Positions 56,558 to 64,000 of a DNA stretch of 64,000 bases are shown here, one piece after another; position 1 is the stretch's first letter, and each line of letters starts with the position of its first letter. A program made the translations under genes and the position numbers. The stretch spans positions 1-64,000 of the forward strand of contig NZ_LMFB01000008.1 in the NCBI RefSeq assembly GCF_001426685.1, written 5' to 3'. The notes beneath the pieces are model-generated. The model saw nothing but the letters and a program-made list of their open reading frames with translations, was not told the DNA's origin and searched no databases. The stretch comes from Rhizobium sp. Root483D2. Lineage in GTDB: Bacteria; Pseudomonadota; Alphaproteobacteria; Rhizobiales; Rhizobiaceae.

Positions 56558-57379
56558 ATGTCCCCCATACAGGACTTCACCGTCACTCCGGACCCTGCAG
56601 ATTGGTGGACAGCCCATCGTGGCTCCTCGCCGATCGTCGGCACGGCCATCCACAACGGCCATCATATCCGCAACGCGCTTGGAGACCATCTTGGTCTCAG
56701 CGACGCGGAGCGGCTGCGTGAGGAAGACCCGTTCACCGAATTTTTCATCCGCGACCTGCCAAACCGCATCGTCTTTCATCGCTCCCGTTTCGAAATCGAT
56801 CTCAACCGGGCGCGTGACGGCGCAATCTATCTGACTCCGGAACAGGCTTGGGGTTTGAAGGTCTGGTCAAGGCCGCTGCCGGAGGACGCGATTGCGGCCT
56901 CGCTTGGCGTACATGATGCCTATTATGCGATGCTGGAGAATTATTTTCGCGGCGTCGAACAGCAGTTCGGCTCCTTCGTTGTACTCGACATGCACAGCTA
57001 CAATCACCGCCGCGACGGGGCGGACGGCCCTGAAATGCCGTTCGAAAAGGCGCCACAGATCAACATTGGCACATCTTCAATGGACCGCGAGCGCTGGGCG
57101 GACGTGCTCGATCCCTTCATCGAACAGCTGCGCCGCTTCCGGTTTCGTGGCGAGCCGATGGATGTGCGTGAAAACATCGCCTTTCAGGGCAAGGGCGAGC
57201 AGACCCGTTTCGTGCATGAGCGGTTTCCCGAAACCGGATGTGCCATCGCCATCGAGTTCAAGAAATTCTTCATGGACGAATGGACCGGGGAACCGGACCT
57301 TGAGGCGCTGGCCGCGATGCGCGAAATGATCCGCCAGTCGCTTCCTGTCCTTTTGGAAAGCCTGCGAGCGCGGCCATGA
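56558..57379 (+). CDS. N-formylglutamate amidohydrolase-like enzyme
   Basis: This 273-residue protein belongs to the N-formylglutamate amidohydrolase family, a zinc carboxypeptidase-like fold. It has TAIHNGHHIR (first metal ligand region), LREEDPFTEFFIRDLPNRIV, SRFEIDLNRARDGAIYLTPE and VVLDMHSYNHRRDG (metal histidine). The hut pathway genes are absent, so histidine catabolism is unlikely. Its stop overlaps the start of the QEGLA gene (ATGA), and the operon continues with an ATP-grasp ligase, so a role in trimming an amide-linked product is a fair inference. Confidence 0.82.
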   Translation: MSPIQDFTVTPDPADWWTAHRGSSPIVGTAIHNGHHIRNALGDHLGLSDAERLREEDPFTEFFIRDLPNRIVFHRSRFEIDLNRARDGAIYLTPEQAWGLKVWSRPLPEDAIAASLGVHDAYYAMLENYFRGVEQQFGSFVVLDMHSYNHRRDGADGPEMPFEKAPQINIGTSSMDRERWADVLDPFIEQLRRFRFRGEPMDVRENIAFQGKGEQTRFVHERFPETGCAIAIEFKKFFMDEWTGEPDLEALAAMREMIRQSLPVLLESLRARP

Positions 57380-59274
57380 CCAGCCCGCACCGCAAACAGC
57401 CGCAGGCGGCAAGCCGTCATCCGCAATGGCTGGAAGACATCCTCGATTGCATCCGCACGGACAAATCGGTCCGCAAGGATTTTGACAATGGCGGCCGCTT
57501 GCATATCGACCGGCCTCTGCCTTTTCTCTCCGTTCATATTGCCAAGGGCAGGGAAGATCTGGCGGCGCGCGATATCGCTGCAGCCAATGCGTCCTATCTG
57601 ATCGTCGAGGATATCAGCGAGGCGCTGCCGATCATCCTGGCTGTCGGCGGTGTGCTGCGCGACCGTTTCGGGGCGTTTCTGCTTCTGGATATCGATGAGT
57701 TCGATCATGACACGCTGATCACCGACGACGCTCCCTATCTGCCGCCCTTTGAGATCGGCATCGCCGCGACCGGCGACCCGGCAGCGCAGAAGGCTGGTTC
57801 GGCTTTGGCTGAGGGTGCCGATGTCGGCGAAGTCAAGTTCCGCACTCCGCATGTCAACCGGTTCGACCTGGAGGCCGACGCTCAAGCGGCAGCGCTCGCA
57901 GCGCAAACCTGCTTCCCGCTGGTTGCCGTCCGCTTTGCACCGATCTACCAGGCGCCGGAATCCGGCAATATCTACCCCGATCTGCGTGAACGCCTCGTTG
58001 CCAATATCTTTGATGCCGGACTAAAGGCTTTCGCAGCCTTTGTCGGCGTGACCCAGAGCCTGAAGCTGACCACACACCGGGCGCTCGGCCGCAAGGCTTT
58101 CGTCGATGCCGTCAGCCGCGCCGACCGCAGCATGGATGAAGTGGCCTCGAGCTTCGATTTCTTGCTGGCGGTCACGCCGATCAACACGGACGCCGCCTGG
58201 AAGGCGTTCAAGGCGGCAAAGTTCAAGCAGGAACCGCAGTTTCTCTACCGGCCGCTGTCGGTGCAGGTCGAGGCAGAAAAACGCAAGCTCTTCTCCGTCG
58301 CATTCGATCGCTTCGAGGATCCGGTTCTCTACCATCTCTACCGTGAGAAACAGCAGGAACTGGACCTCCAGCTGTCCTTGATCTCCGCCCGCGAAACCAG
58401 CCGCTTCGTCGAATATGGCCGCGCGCTCTATGGTCCGGTCGAGCTTCCGCTCCACCGGGCCGCCACCGATATCCTCGTAAAGACGGCTTCGTTTGCCGAC
58501 GATGGCGATGATGTCGAGGACGATCCGCAGACTGCCGATTGCGAAGAGGTCGCTGGGGCCGCGCGCGCCATGATCGGCGATTATCACCGGCAATATCCGG
58601 ATTTTGCAGCGGAAATCGAGCTACGCGACGACCTGCCGTCCGGCCTTATGGTGTCAGGCGAACGCCTGCTCATCTCCCGCCAGACCCTGATGCCGAAGGC
58701 ACGGGTGCATGCGCTGCTGAGCCACGAGATCGGCGTGCATCTCCTCACCTATTTCAACGGCTCGGCACAGGGGCTGCGGCTCTTCCGCTCCGGTCTGGCC
58801 GGTTATGAGGGCATGCAGGAAGGTCTTGCAGTCTTTTCCGAATATATGGCCGGCGGCATGACGGTCGGGCGATTGCGCCTGATTGCCGCCAGGGTCGTTG
58901 CCTGTGCGGCGATGCTGGAGGGGCGGCCGTTTACCGGCACTTACGCCATGCTCGTCGATGAACACCGGTTTGGACCGGTTGCTGCCTTTCATCTCGCCAT
59001 GCGAATCTATCGCGGCGGCGGCCTGGCCAAGGATGCGATCTATCTGCGTGGCCTGTTGGAACTGCTTGGCCATCTGAAAACGGGCGGCGCCCTCGACCCG
59101 TTCTGGATGGGCAAGATTTCCGCGTCGCATTTCCGGGTGATGCAGGAATTGAGCCTGCGCGGCCTGCTCAAGGCGCCCGTCATCCGCCCTGCCTTTCTCA
59201 CCCATCCGCAAGCACAAGCCCGCCTGGACAAGGCGCGGGCAGGACTGAACCCCCTGGATATGATCATCAGTTAG
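57376..59274 (+). CDS. DUF1704 family (QEGLA motif) metallopeptidase-like protein
   Basis: This 632-residue member of the flavohemoglobin expression-modulating QEGLA family (DUF1704) has a zinc-binding HEIGVH (450-455, HExxxH) and EGMQEGLAVFSEY with Q-E-G-L-A at 481-485 giving the third metal ligand region. The vertebrate relative MATCAP1 is a DUF1704 peptidase that removes the C-terminal tyrosine of alpha-tubulin. The bacterial substrate is unknown. It is translationally coupled to the amidohydrolase before it and is 8 bp from the ATP-grasp gene. Confidence 0.85.
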   Translation: MTSPHRKQPQAASRHPQWLEDILDCIRTDKSVRKDFDNGGRLHIDRPLPFLSVHIAKGREDLAARDIAAANASYLIVEDISEALPIILAVGGVLRDRFGAFLLLDIDEFDHDTLITDDAPYLPPFEIGIAATGDPAAQKAGSALAEGADVGEVKFRTPHVNRFDLEADAQAAALAAQTCFPLVAVRFAPIYQAPESGNIYPDLRERLVANIFDAGLKAFAAFVGVTQSLKLTTHRALGRKAFVDAVSRADRSMDEVASSFDFLLAVTPINTDAAWKAFKAAKFKQEPQFLYRPLSVQVEAEKRKLFSVAFDRFEDPVLYHLYREKQQELDLQLSLISARETSRFVEYGRALYGPVELPLHRAATDILVKTASFADDGDDVEDDPQTADCEEVAGAARAMIGDYHRQYPDFAAEIELRDDLPSGLMVSGERLLISRQTLMPKARVHALLSHEIGVHLLTYFNGSAQGLRLFRSGLAGYEGMQEGLAVFSEYMAGGMTVGRLRLIAARVVACAAMLEGRPFTGTYAMLVDEHRFGPVAAFHLAMRIYRGGGLAKDAIYLRGLLELLGHLKTGGALDPFWMGKISASHFRVMQELSLRGLLKAPVIRPAFLTHPQAQARLDKARAGLNPLDMIIS

Positions 59275-59282
59275 GAGCCACC

Positions 59283-60329
59283 ATGCGCGTCGCATTTTTC
59301 GTCAATTCGATCGAAAGCGAGGAACCTCATTTTACCACGACTGGGTTGGCGATGGCAGCGCTCGCGCGTGGCCACGACGTCTGTTACATCGCGCCGGGCG
59401 ATTTCGTCCTGCGTGCCGATGACAGCCTGATGGTACGGGCAACCACCGTTGCCGCAGGAAAATACAAGAATGCGCAGGCATTCCACGAGGGATTCCAGGG
59501 CAAGAATGCCAAGGTCCAGACGATCGACGTTCGCGAGGTCGATGTCATCTTCCTGCGCAACGACCCGTCGCTGGATTCCGACGACCGGCCATGGGCCGCG
59601 CATATCGGCGCCATGTTCGGACGCCTTGCCAGCGAACGCGGCTCGATCGTCGTCAACGACCCGGCTGGCCTGGCACTTGCGCAGAATAAACTTTATTTCC
59701 AGGGCTTTCCCGAGGCCGTGCGTCCGGAGACTTTGATCTCCAAGAGTATCGAGGAAATCCGCGCCTTCATTGCCGACCATCGCAAGGGCGTGATCCTCAA
59801 GCCGCTGCAGGGCTCGGGTGGCAAGAACGTCTTCAAGATTGCCACCCCCGACGATGCCAATCTCAACCAGATTTTCGAGGCGGTGAGTGGCGAAGGGTAC
59901 CTGATCGCGCAGGGCTATCTGCCCGAAGCCAAGGCCGGTGATATCCGTTTCTTCATGATGAACGGCAAGCCGCTGCAGCGCGACGGCGCCTATGCCGCCT
60001 TCCGCCGTGTTCCGGCCAAGGGCGAAGTGCGCTCCAACATGCATGCGGCCGGTACGGCAGAAGCGGTTAAGATCACCGATGACATCCTGGCCGTTGCCGA
60101 GATGGTGCGCCCCAAGCTGATCGAAGACGGCATGTTCCTGGTCGGCCTCGACATTGTCGGCGACAAGATCCTCGAGATCAACGTCTTCACGCCGGGCGGA
60201 ATTCCAGACATCGCCGCCATGCACAAGGTGGACTTTTCCGAGGATATTATCGAGGCCCTGGAGAAGAAGGCCGCCATCCGCAAAGCCTATGGCGGCACCA
60301 TGTCGAACCGGGCGCTCGCAACGCTATAG
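59283..60329 (+). CDS. ATP-grasp ligase, glutathione-synthase-like
   Basis: This 348-residue protein is related to prokaryotic glutathione synthase: IESEEPHFTTTGLAMAALAR, LRNDPSLDSDDRPWAAHIGA (acid substrate loop), GVILKPLQGSGGKNVFKI (ATP-grasp P-loop), KAGDIRFFMMNGKPLQRDGA and LVGLDIVGDKILEINVFTPG (metal ligands). It is longer than usual GshB (~315) and sits in an operon with peptidase-like proteins rather than gshA. It may ligate a different amino acid or peptide. Confidence 0.85.
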   Translation: MRVAFFVNSIESEEPHFTTTGLAMAALARGHDVCYIAPGDFVLRADDSLMVRATTVAAGKYKNAQAFHEGFQGKNAKVQTIDVREVDVIFLRNDPSLDSDDRPWAAHIGAMFGRLASERGSIVVNDPAGLALAQNKLYFQGFPEAVRPETLISKSIEEIRAFIADHRKGVILKPLQGSGGKNVFKIATPDDANLNQIFEAVSGEGYLIAQGYLPEAKAGDIRFFMMNGKPLQRDGAYAAFRRVPAKGEVRSNMHAAGTAEAVKITDDILAVAEMVRPKLIEDGMFLVGLDIVGDKILEINVFTPGGIPDIAAMHKVDFSEDIIEALEKKAAIRKAYGGTMSNRALATL

Positions 60330-60413
60330 CAGTTGGTTCCGTTCGCAGATGCTCCAGGCTGTTTTTGCTGATCATCTGTGCTATCGCGGGCGGCCTCAAC
60401 GATTGGAAGCGCC

Positions 60414-61094
60414 GTGATACCCTGGACCCTCATTGACACAGCGATCATGCCCGATGGCGGCGGCGAGCTGCGGCTGAAGCAGCGCGGAACCGAATTTTCG
60501 ATTATGCTCGGCACGATCGAACTTATGAACAGCCGGTTGAGCGGCTCTGAGGAGGCGTTGGCTCGTCTTTCCCATGAGCGTATCCGCACCCATTCAAAAC
60601 CGCATATGCTGATCGGCGGGCTCGGCATGGGCTTTACGCTGCGCGCTGCCCTCGTCGAACTGCCGCTGGATGCCCGGATCACGGTGGGCGAACTGGTGCC
60701 TGCCGTCGTTGCCTGGGCGCGCGGGCCGATGGCGGCGGTGTTTGCCGGCTGTGTGGATGATGCAAGGGTAACGATCCGCGAAGGCGATGTCGGCCGCCTC
60801 ATTCAGTCGGCAACCGGAGACTATGACGCGATCCTTCTCGACGTTGATAACGGGCCGGAGGGACTGACCCGCAGGGCAAACGACGATCTCTACAGCGTCG
60901 CCGGGCTACGCGAGGCGCGCAAGGCGCTCAGGCCCAACGGTGTTTTGTCCGTCTGGTCGTCAGCGCCCGATGCCGCCTTCACGCGCAGGCTGAAGCAGGC
61001 CGGCTTCGTGGTCGAGGAATTGTCGGTGCGCGCCAGCACCAAGGGCCGTGGCGCGCGCCATGTCATCTGGATGGCCACGAAAAAGGTGGCCTGA
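60414..61094 (+). CDS. Spermidine-synthase-like methyltransferase-fold protein
   Basis: This 226-residue protein with a Rossmann core has PHMLIGGLGMGFTLRAALVE (motif I with the AdoMet/dcAdoMet loop), RITVGELVPAVVAWARGP (acidic ligand), GDYDAILLDVDNGPEGLTRR (catalytic Asp-containing loop) and LRPNGVLSVWSSAPDAAF. It is shorter than spermidine synthases (~280). It may be an aminopropyl- or methyl-transferase acting on the operon's product. The GTG at 60414 follows GGAAG by 4 nt. Confidence 0.75.
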   Translation: MIPWTLIDTAIMPDGGGELRLKQRGTEFSIMLGTIELMNSRLSGSEEALARLSHERIRTHSKPHMLIGGLGMGFTLRAALVELPLDARITVGELVPAVVAWARGPMAAVFAGCVDDARVTIREGDVGRLIQSATGDYDAILLDVDNGPEGLTRRANDDLYSVAGLREARKALRPNGVLSVWSSAPDAAFTRRLKQAGFVVEELSVRASTKGRGARHVIWMATKKVA

Positions 61095-61105
61095 CGCTCT
61101 TTCCG

Positions 61106-61474
61106 TCAGAGGCCTTCGCGTTCCAGGAGGATACGCACTTCATCGAACCGGCGCTTGTTTTCCTCGTTCTTTTCATCGGCGGAATAGCAGGTGCTCGACA
61201 GGCAGAACTTTTTCAGCCGGAACGGTGCCGTGGCGCTCTCGAACTGGCATTCGATCGTATCGACCATGTCCTTCTTTTCGACGCCGTCGCGGGTCGAATA
61301 GGTCATGCGCGCGCCTGGCGGCTTGAGTTCGGGAAAGGACTGAACGACGCCGGTGTGCAGGGTCTCGGTCATCAGCAGATTCTTGGCGACCTTCACGCAC
61401 ATATCTTCAACCTTCACCGTCTGTGCAGCAGCCGGGGAGGCCAGCAGCACCAAGGCAAGCACGAATTTTTTCAT
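61106..61474 (-). CDS. Secreted small hypothetical protein
   Basis: This 122-residue protein has a signal peptide (MKKFVLALVLLASPAAA-Q) and a mature part with four cysteines (VEDMCVKVAKNL, DTIECQFESA, KFCLSSTCYSADEKNEEN). A periplasmic role is likely. It is convergent with the spermidine-synthase-like gene. I recognise no named family. Upstream codons to 61546 are not protein-like, so I use the ATG at 61474. Confidence 0.65.
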   Translation of the reverse strand: MKKFVLALVLLASPAAAQTVKVEDMCVKVAKNLLMTETLHTGVVQSFPELKPPGARMTYSTRDGVEKKDMVDTIECQFESATAPFRLKKFCLSSTCYSADEKNEENKRRFDEVRILLEREGL

Positions 61475-61792
61475 GATAAACTCCTGAAACGCCGGCCCCC
61501 ATGCCGGTGCGCCGGTCATAACGGTTATGAGCGCTTTTGGTTCCATAGCCTTGCGAGAAAACGCGTTTCGCTGGTTGTGGTTTGATGCCGGCGCACGTCA
61601 CGCACCGTCATCGCAGAACAGTTTTTCAAACCGCGTCTGGCACCTGGTCTTACGGCGTGTCATTCTGCTTTGACGCGAGGTTTGATCGTGGCGGATATTG
61701 AACGCGATATGTTGGTCTTAAACGGTGTTCCCTGGGAACCAAGCGCTCGCGCACAAGTTTCTATGTGGCCATTTCGACAAGGGTAAAAATAG

Positions 61793-62032
61793 ATGACGGA
61801 GATCAGTGAAGACGACATCAGATTGCGAGCCTATGCCCTTTGGGAATCCAATGGCCGCCCTGCTGGAAGTCATGATGTGCATTGGCTGCAGGCCCTGCGG
61901 GAACTGACGGAGGAAGCTGGCGCTTCAGGCGGCGATACTCCGAAAAAGAAAGCCAAGGCCGTCAAACCAAAAGCCGCTGTCCCCGAAGAACCAGTCAAAC
62001 CGGCTGCCCGCAAGCGCAGCAAAACTACATAA
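61793..62032 (+). CDS. DUF2934 protein
   Basis: This 79-residue protein has the DUF2934 core IRLRAYALWESNGRPAGSHD followed by HWLQALRELTEEAG, and then a lysine/alanine/proline-rich tail (PKKKAKAVKPKAAVPEEPVK). Such proteins are common and of unknown function; the basic tail suggests nucleic acid contact. The 62033-62281 gap holds no gene I can support. Confidence 0.85.
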   Translation: MTEISEDDIRLRAYALWESNGRPAGSHDVHWLQALRELTEEAGASGGDTPKKKAKAVKPKAAVPEEPVKPAARKRSKTT

Positions 62033-62281
62033 TTCTTTGAAAGCTCTCCTCTCGCTGCTTCGGTTTTACGTCAGCATCTAAAAACATGCGGGAGTGAACG
62101 AAAATCAGAGCACGTCCATCGCTTTATTTTGCGATGCAAAAACTTTTTGCGCTTGCGATGCGCTTTTCGGGGGACATCGTCATCGCTTTGCAACATCATG
62201 TCTTTGCGGCCTGCGTCGTGTCGCAGCTGCGTCGTTAATAACCGGTGATCCAAGGCCGGTGCTACAAGGAACGTGACCTGC

Positions 62282-63760
62282 GTGAAGATACTATCGGTGA
62301 CGTCGGAAGTCTTTCCATTGATCAAGACCGGCGGGCTTGCAGATGTGACAGGCTCGCTGCCCAAGGCCCTGGAGGGCTATAATTGCTATACGCGCACGCT
62401 GGTGCCTGGCTACCCGCAACTGTTTTCGAAGCTTCCCGACGCCCGCCAGATCTATTTCTTCCCTGACCTGTTCGGCGCTCCTGCCTCGTTGCTTGAAGCG
62501 CGCTATGAACAGCTCGATCTTTTAATCCTCGATGCGCCTTCCCTCTACAACCGGCCAGGCGGTCCTTATCTCGACGAAACCGGCCACGATCATCCCGACA
62601 ACTGGAAACGGTTTGCCGTCCTGTCTTATGTGGCATCGGCCATTGCCGGCGGGTTGCTGGCCAACTGGTCTCCCGATGTCGTTCACACCCATGACTGGCA
62701 GACCGCGCTGACCTCGGTTTACATGCACTATTCCAGCAATGCCCGGAAGGTTCCAAGCGTCCTGACGATCCACAACCTGGCATTCCAGGGACAGTTCCCG
62801 ACTTCGGTCGTCAACCAGATCGGCCTGCCGCCGGAAGCAATCTCCCTCGATTGCCTCGAATATTACGGCGATGTCAGCTATCTGAAGGGCGGCATCCGTA
62901 CCGCCAGCGCCATCACGACGGTGAGCCCCACCTATGCGCGTGAAGTCATCGGTCCGGAACTCGGCATGGGCATGGAAGGGGCGCTGAGCTCGCGTCCGCG
63001 CACCTTGACCGGGATCGTCAACGGCATCGACATGGATATCTGGAACCCGGCCACGGATGCCTACCTGCCTGTCAATTACGATCACAAGAGGATCAGGCAG
63101 CGGGGACAGAACCGCGCAAAACTCCTGGAGACCTTTCGCCTCGACGATGGCCCCGGACCCGTCTTTGCCGCCGTAACCCGGCTGACATGGCAAAAAGGCG
63201 GTGACATGCTGGCGGAGGTGGCAGAAGAAATCGCAGCGCTGGGCGGCCGTCTGATCGTGCTGGGCAAGGGTGAGGAACATATCGAGACGGCGCTTCTGGC
63301 GACTGCCGGCCGGCATCCCGATCGCATCGGCGTGCGTGTCGGCTATGACGAGGCGACGGCACATCTCATCCACGGTGGCAGCGATGTCATCATCCAGCCA
63401 TCGCGCTTTGAGCCTTGCGGGCTTACCCAGCTCTATGCTCTGCGGTACGGTGCGGTTCCGGTCGTGTCGCGCACCGGCGGCCTGTCGGAAACCATCATCG
63501 ATGCCAATGACGCGGCGATTTCGGCGCGGGTGGCAACCGGCTTCCAGTTCCATCCGGCAACGGCGGAAAACCTCCGTCTCTCCATCCACCGCGCCTTTGC
63601 AGCCTATCGTGAACCGAAGAAATGGGCCCGGCTGCAGAACCAGGGAATGAAGGCCAATTTCTCCTGGGAGCGCAGTGCCGAGCAATATGCGGCACTTTAC
63701 GCGCAGCTCATTCCGGCCCGCAAGACGCGGTCCGTTCCGCGCGTGAAGGCTGCAGAATAA
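62282..63760 (+). CDS. glgA: Glycogen synthase
   Basis: This 492-residue GT5 glycogen synthase has ILSVTSEVFPLIKTGGLADV (ADP-glucose binding), VHTHDWQTALTSVYM and SRFEPCGLTQLYALRYGAVP with the conserved E-x7-E region, then VSRTGGLSETI. It adds glucose from ADP-glucose to glycogen. The GTG at 62282 (VKILSVTSEVF) agrees with the family; a GTG at 62273 is only 2 nt from AAGGA. It is convergent with a debranching-type gene, as in glg clusters. Confidence 0.95.
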   Translation: MKILSVTSEVFPLIKTGGLADVTGSLPKALEGYNCYTRTLVPGYPQLFSKLPDARQIYFFPDLFGAPASLLEARYEQLDLLILDAPSLYNRPGGPYLDETGHDHPDNWKRFAVLSYVASAIAGGLLANWSPDVVHTHDWQTALTSVYMHYSSNARKVPSVLTIHNLAFQGQFPTSVVNQIGLPPEAISLDCLEYYGDVSYLKGGIRTASAITTVSPTYAREVIGPELGMGMEGALSSRPRTLTGIVNGIDMDIWNPATDAYLPVNYDHKRIRQRGQNRAKLLETFRLDDGPGPVFAAVTRLTWQKGGDMLAEVAEEIAALGGRLIVLGKGEEHIETALLATAGRHPDRIGVRVGYDEATAHLIHGGSDVIIQPSRFEPCGLTQLYALRYGAVPVVSRTGGLSETIIDANDAAISARVATGFQFHPATAENLRLSIHRAFAAYREPKKWARLQNQGMKANFSWERSAEQYAALYAQLIPARKTRSVPRVKAAE

Positions 63761-63799
63761 CGGCGCCGCGATGGCGCCGTTATCTTCGATTGATCCGTA

Positions 63800-64000
63800 T
63801 CAGGCCGGATGCAGCAGGGTGAGGCTGCGGGCGGGAAGCTCGAAGTCCGCCGGCACGTCCGTACCGGTTTCCGCCGCGTCTCCAGTCGTGAGCGCACAGG
63901 CCCAGGAGCCGGAGGACGAATCCGGCAGCTTGAACGGCACGGGTCCGTCATGCGGGTTGAACAGGATCAGTGCCTCTGACCAGACGCCATCGACACCTTT
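63800..64000 (-). CDS. Glycogen debranching-type enzyme, C-terminal end only (GlgX-like)
   Basis: The last 67 codons read on the minus strand give KGVDGVWSEALILFNPHDGP, then VPFKLPDSSSGSWACALTT and a tail ending ARSLTLLHPA. This resembles the C-terminal beta-sandwich of GlgX or isoamylase-type debranching enzymes. The catalytic part lies outside the window. Convergence with glgA supports a glycogen role. Confidence 0.65.
   Translation of the reverse strand, partial: KGVDGVWSEALILFNPHDGPVPFKLPDSSSGSWACALTTGDAAETGTDVPADFELPARSLTLLHPA

Overview
The window looks like a secondary replicon (plasmid or chromid) of a Rhizobiaceae bacterium close to Agrobacterium/Rhizobium. The evidence is a complete repABC replication/partition operon, a Ti/At-plasmid-type tra region with an almost canonical TraR and tra box, GC-rich alphaproteobacterial coding, many sugar/polyol catabolic genes, and palindromic intergenic mosaic repeats of the rhizobial kind. 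No rRNA, tRNA or CRISPR array was seen.

Layout. (1) 1-8.0 kb: accessory genes. There is an AbiEi antitoxin with a truncated AbiEii toxin, a 5'-broken plasmid gene, and a redox cluster (two NmrA-like proteins, an AtaL/DUF1857 protein, LysR and AraC regulators, an SDR, an alpha/beta hydrolase). (2) 8.0-11.9 kb: plasmid-backbone accessory genes (DUF736, HU, WGR, secreted nuclease), an IS110-family transposase, and two diverged copies of a ~150 bp non-coding leader. (3) 11.9-19.5 kb: conjugation block traG-traD-traC / tra box + oriT / traA-traF, then traB fused by a deletion to the tail of traM, then an intact convergent traR. No trb mating-pair operon and no traI are present here. (4) 19.5-24.9 kb: a gene graveyard with LysR and IstB relics, an IS1111-type element, a frameshifted LysR, an XRE regulator and another LysR fragment. 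(5) 24.9-28.5 kb: repA-repB-(antisense RNA)-repC with candidate parS and operator palindromes. (6) 28.5-31.9 kb: a GGDEF-EAL protein divergent from a methyltransferase. (7) 32-47.3 kb: a sugar-acid locus of the non-phosphorylative L-fucose type (fuconate dehydratase, KDF dehydrogenase, diketo-acid hydrolase, mutarotase, second enolase-superfamily enzyme, ABC transporter, IclR, lactonase-like amidohydrolase), followed by a leaderless solute-binding-protein homologue with CaiB and MaoC genes. (8) 47.7-55.6 kb: aspartate decarboxylase plus aspartate-alanine antiporter, a DeoR-TpiA2-RpiB (EryR/H/I-like) polyol cassette, and pncB. (9) 55.7-61.1 kb: TetR, then a compact operon of an N-formylglutamate-amidohydrolase-like enzyme, a DUF1704 (QEGLA) metallopeptidase, an ATP-grasp glutathione-synthase-like ligase and a spermidine-synthase-like protein. 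(10) 61.1-64 kb: small proteins, glgA and the 3' end of a convergent glycogen-debranching-type gene.

The most interesting candidate system is the ligase/peptidase operon at 56.6-61.1 kb. It combines an amino-acid ligase fold with a peptidase family whose animal member removes the C-terminal tyrosine of tubulin. The second most interesting point is the decay of quorum-sensing control in the tra region: TraR and its operator are intact while its antiactivator TraM is deleted.
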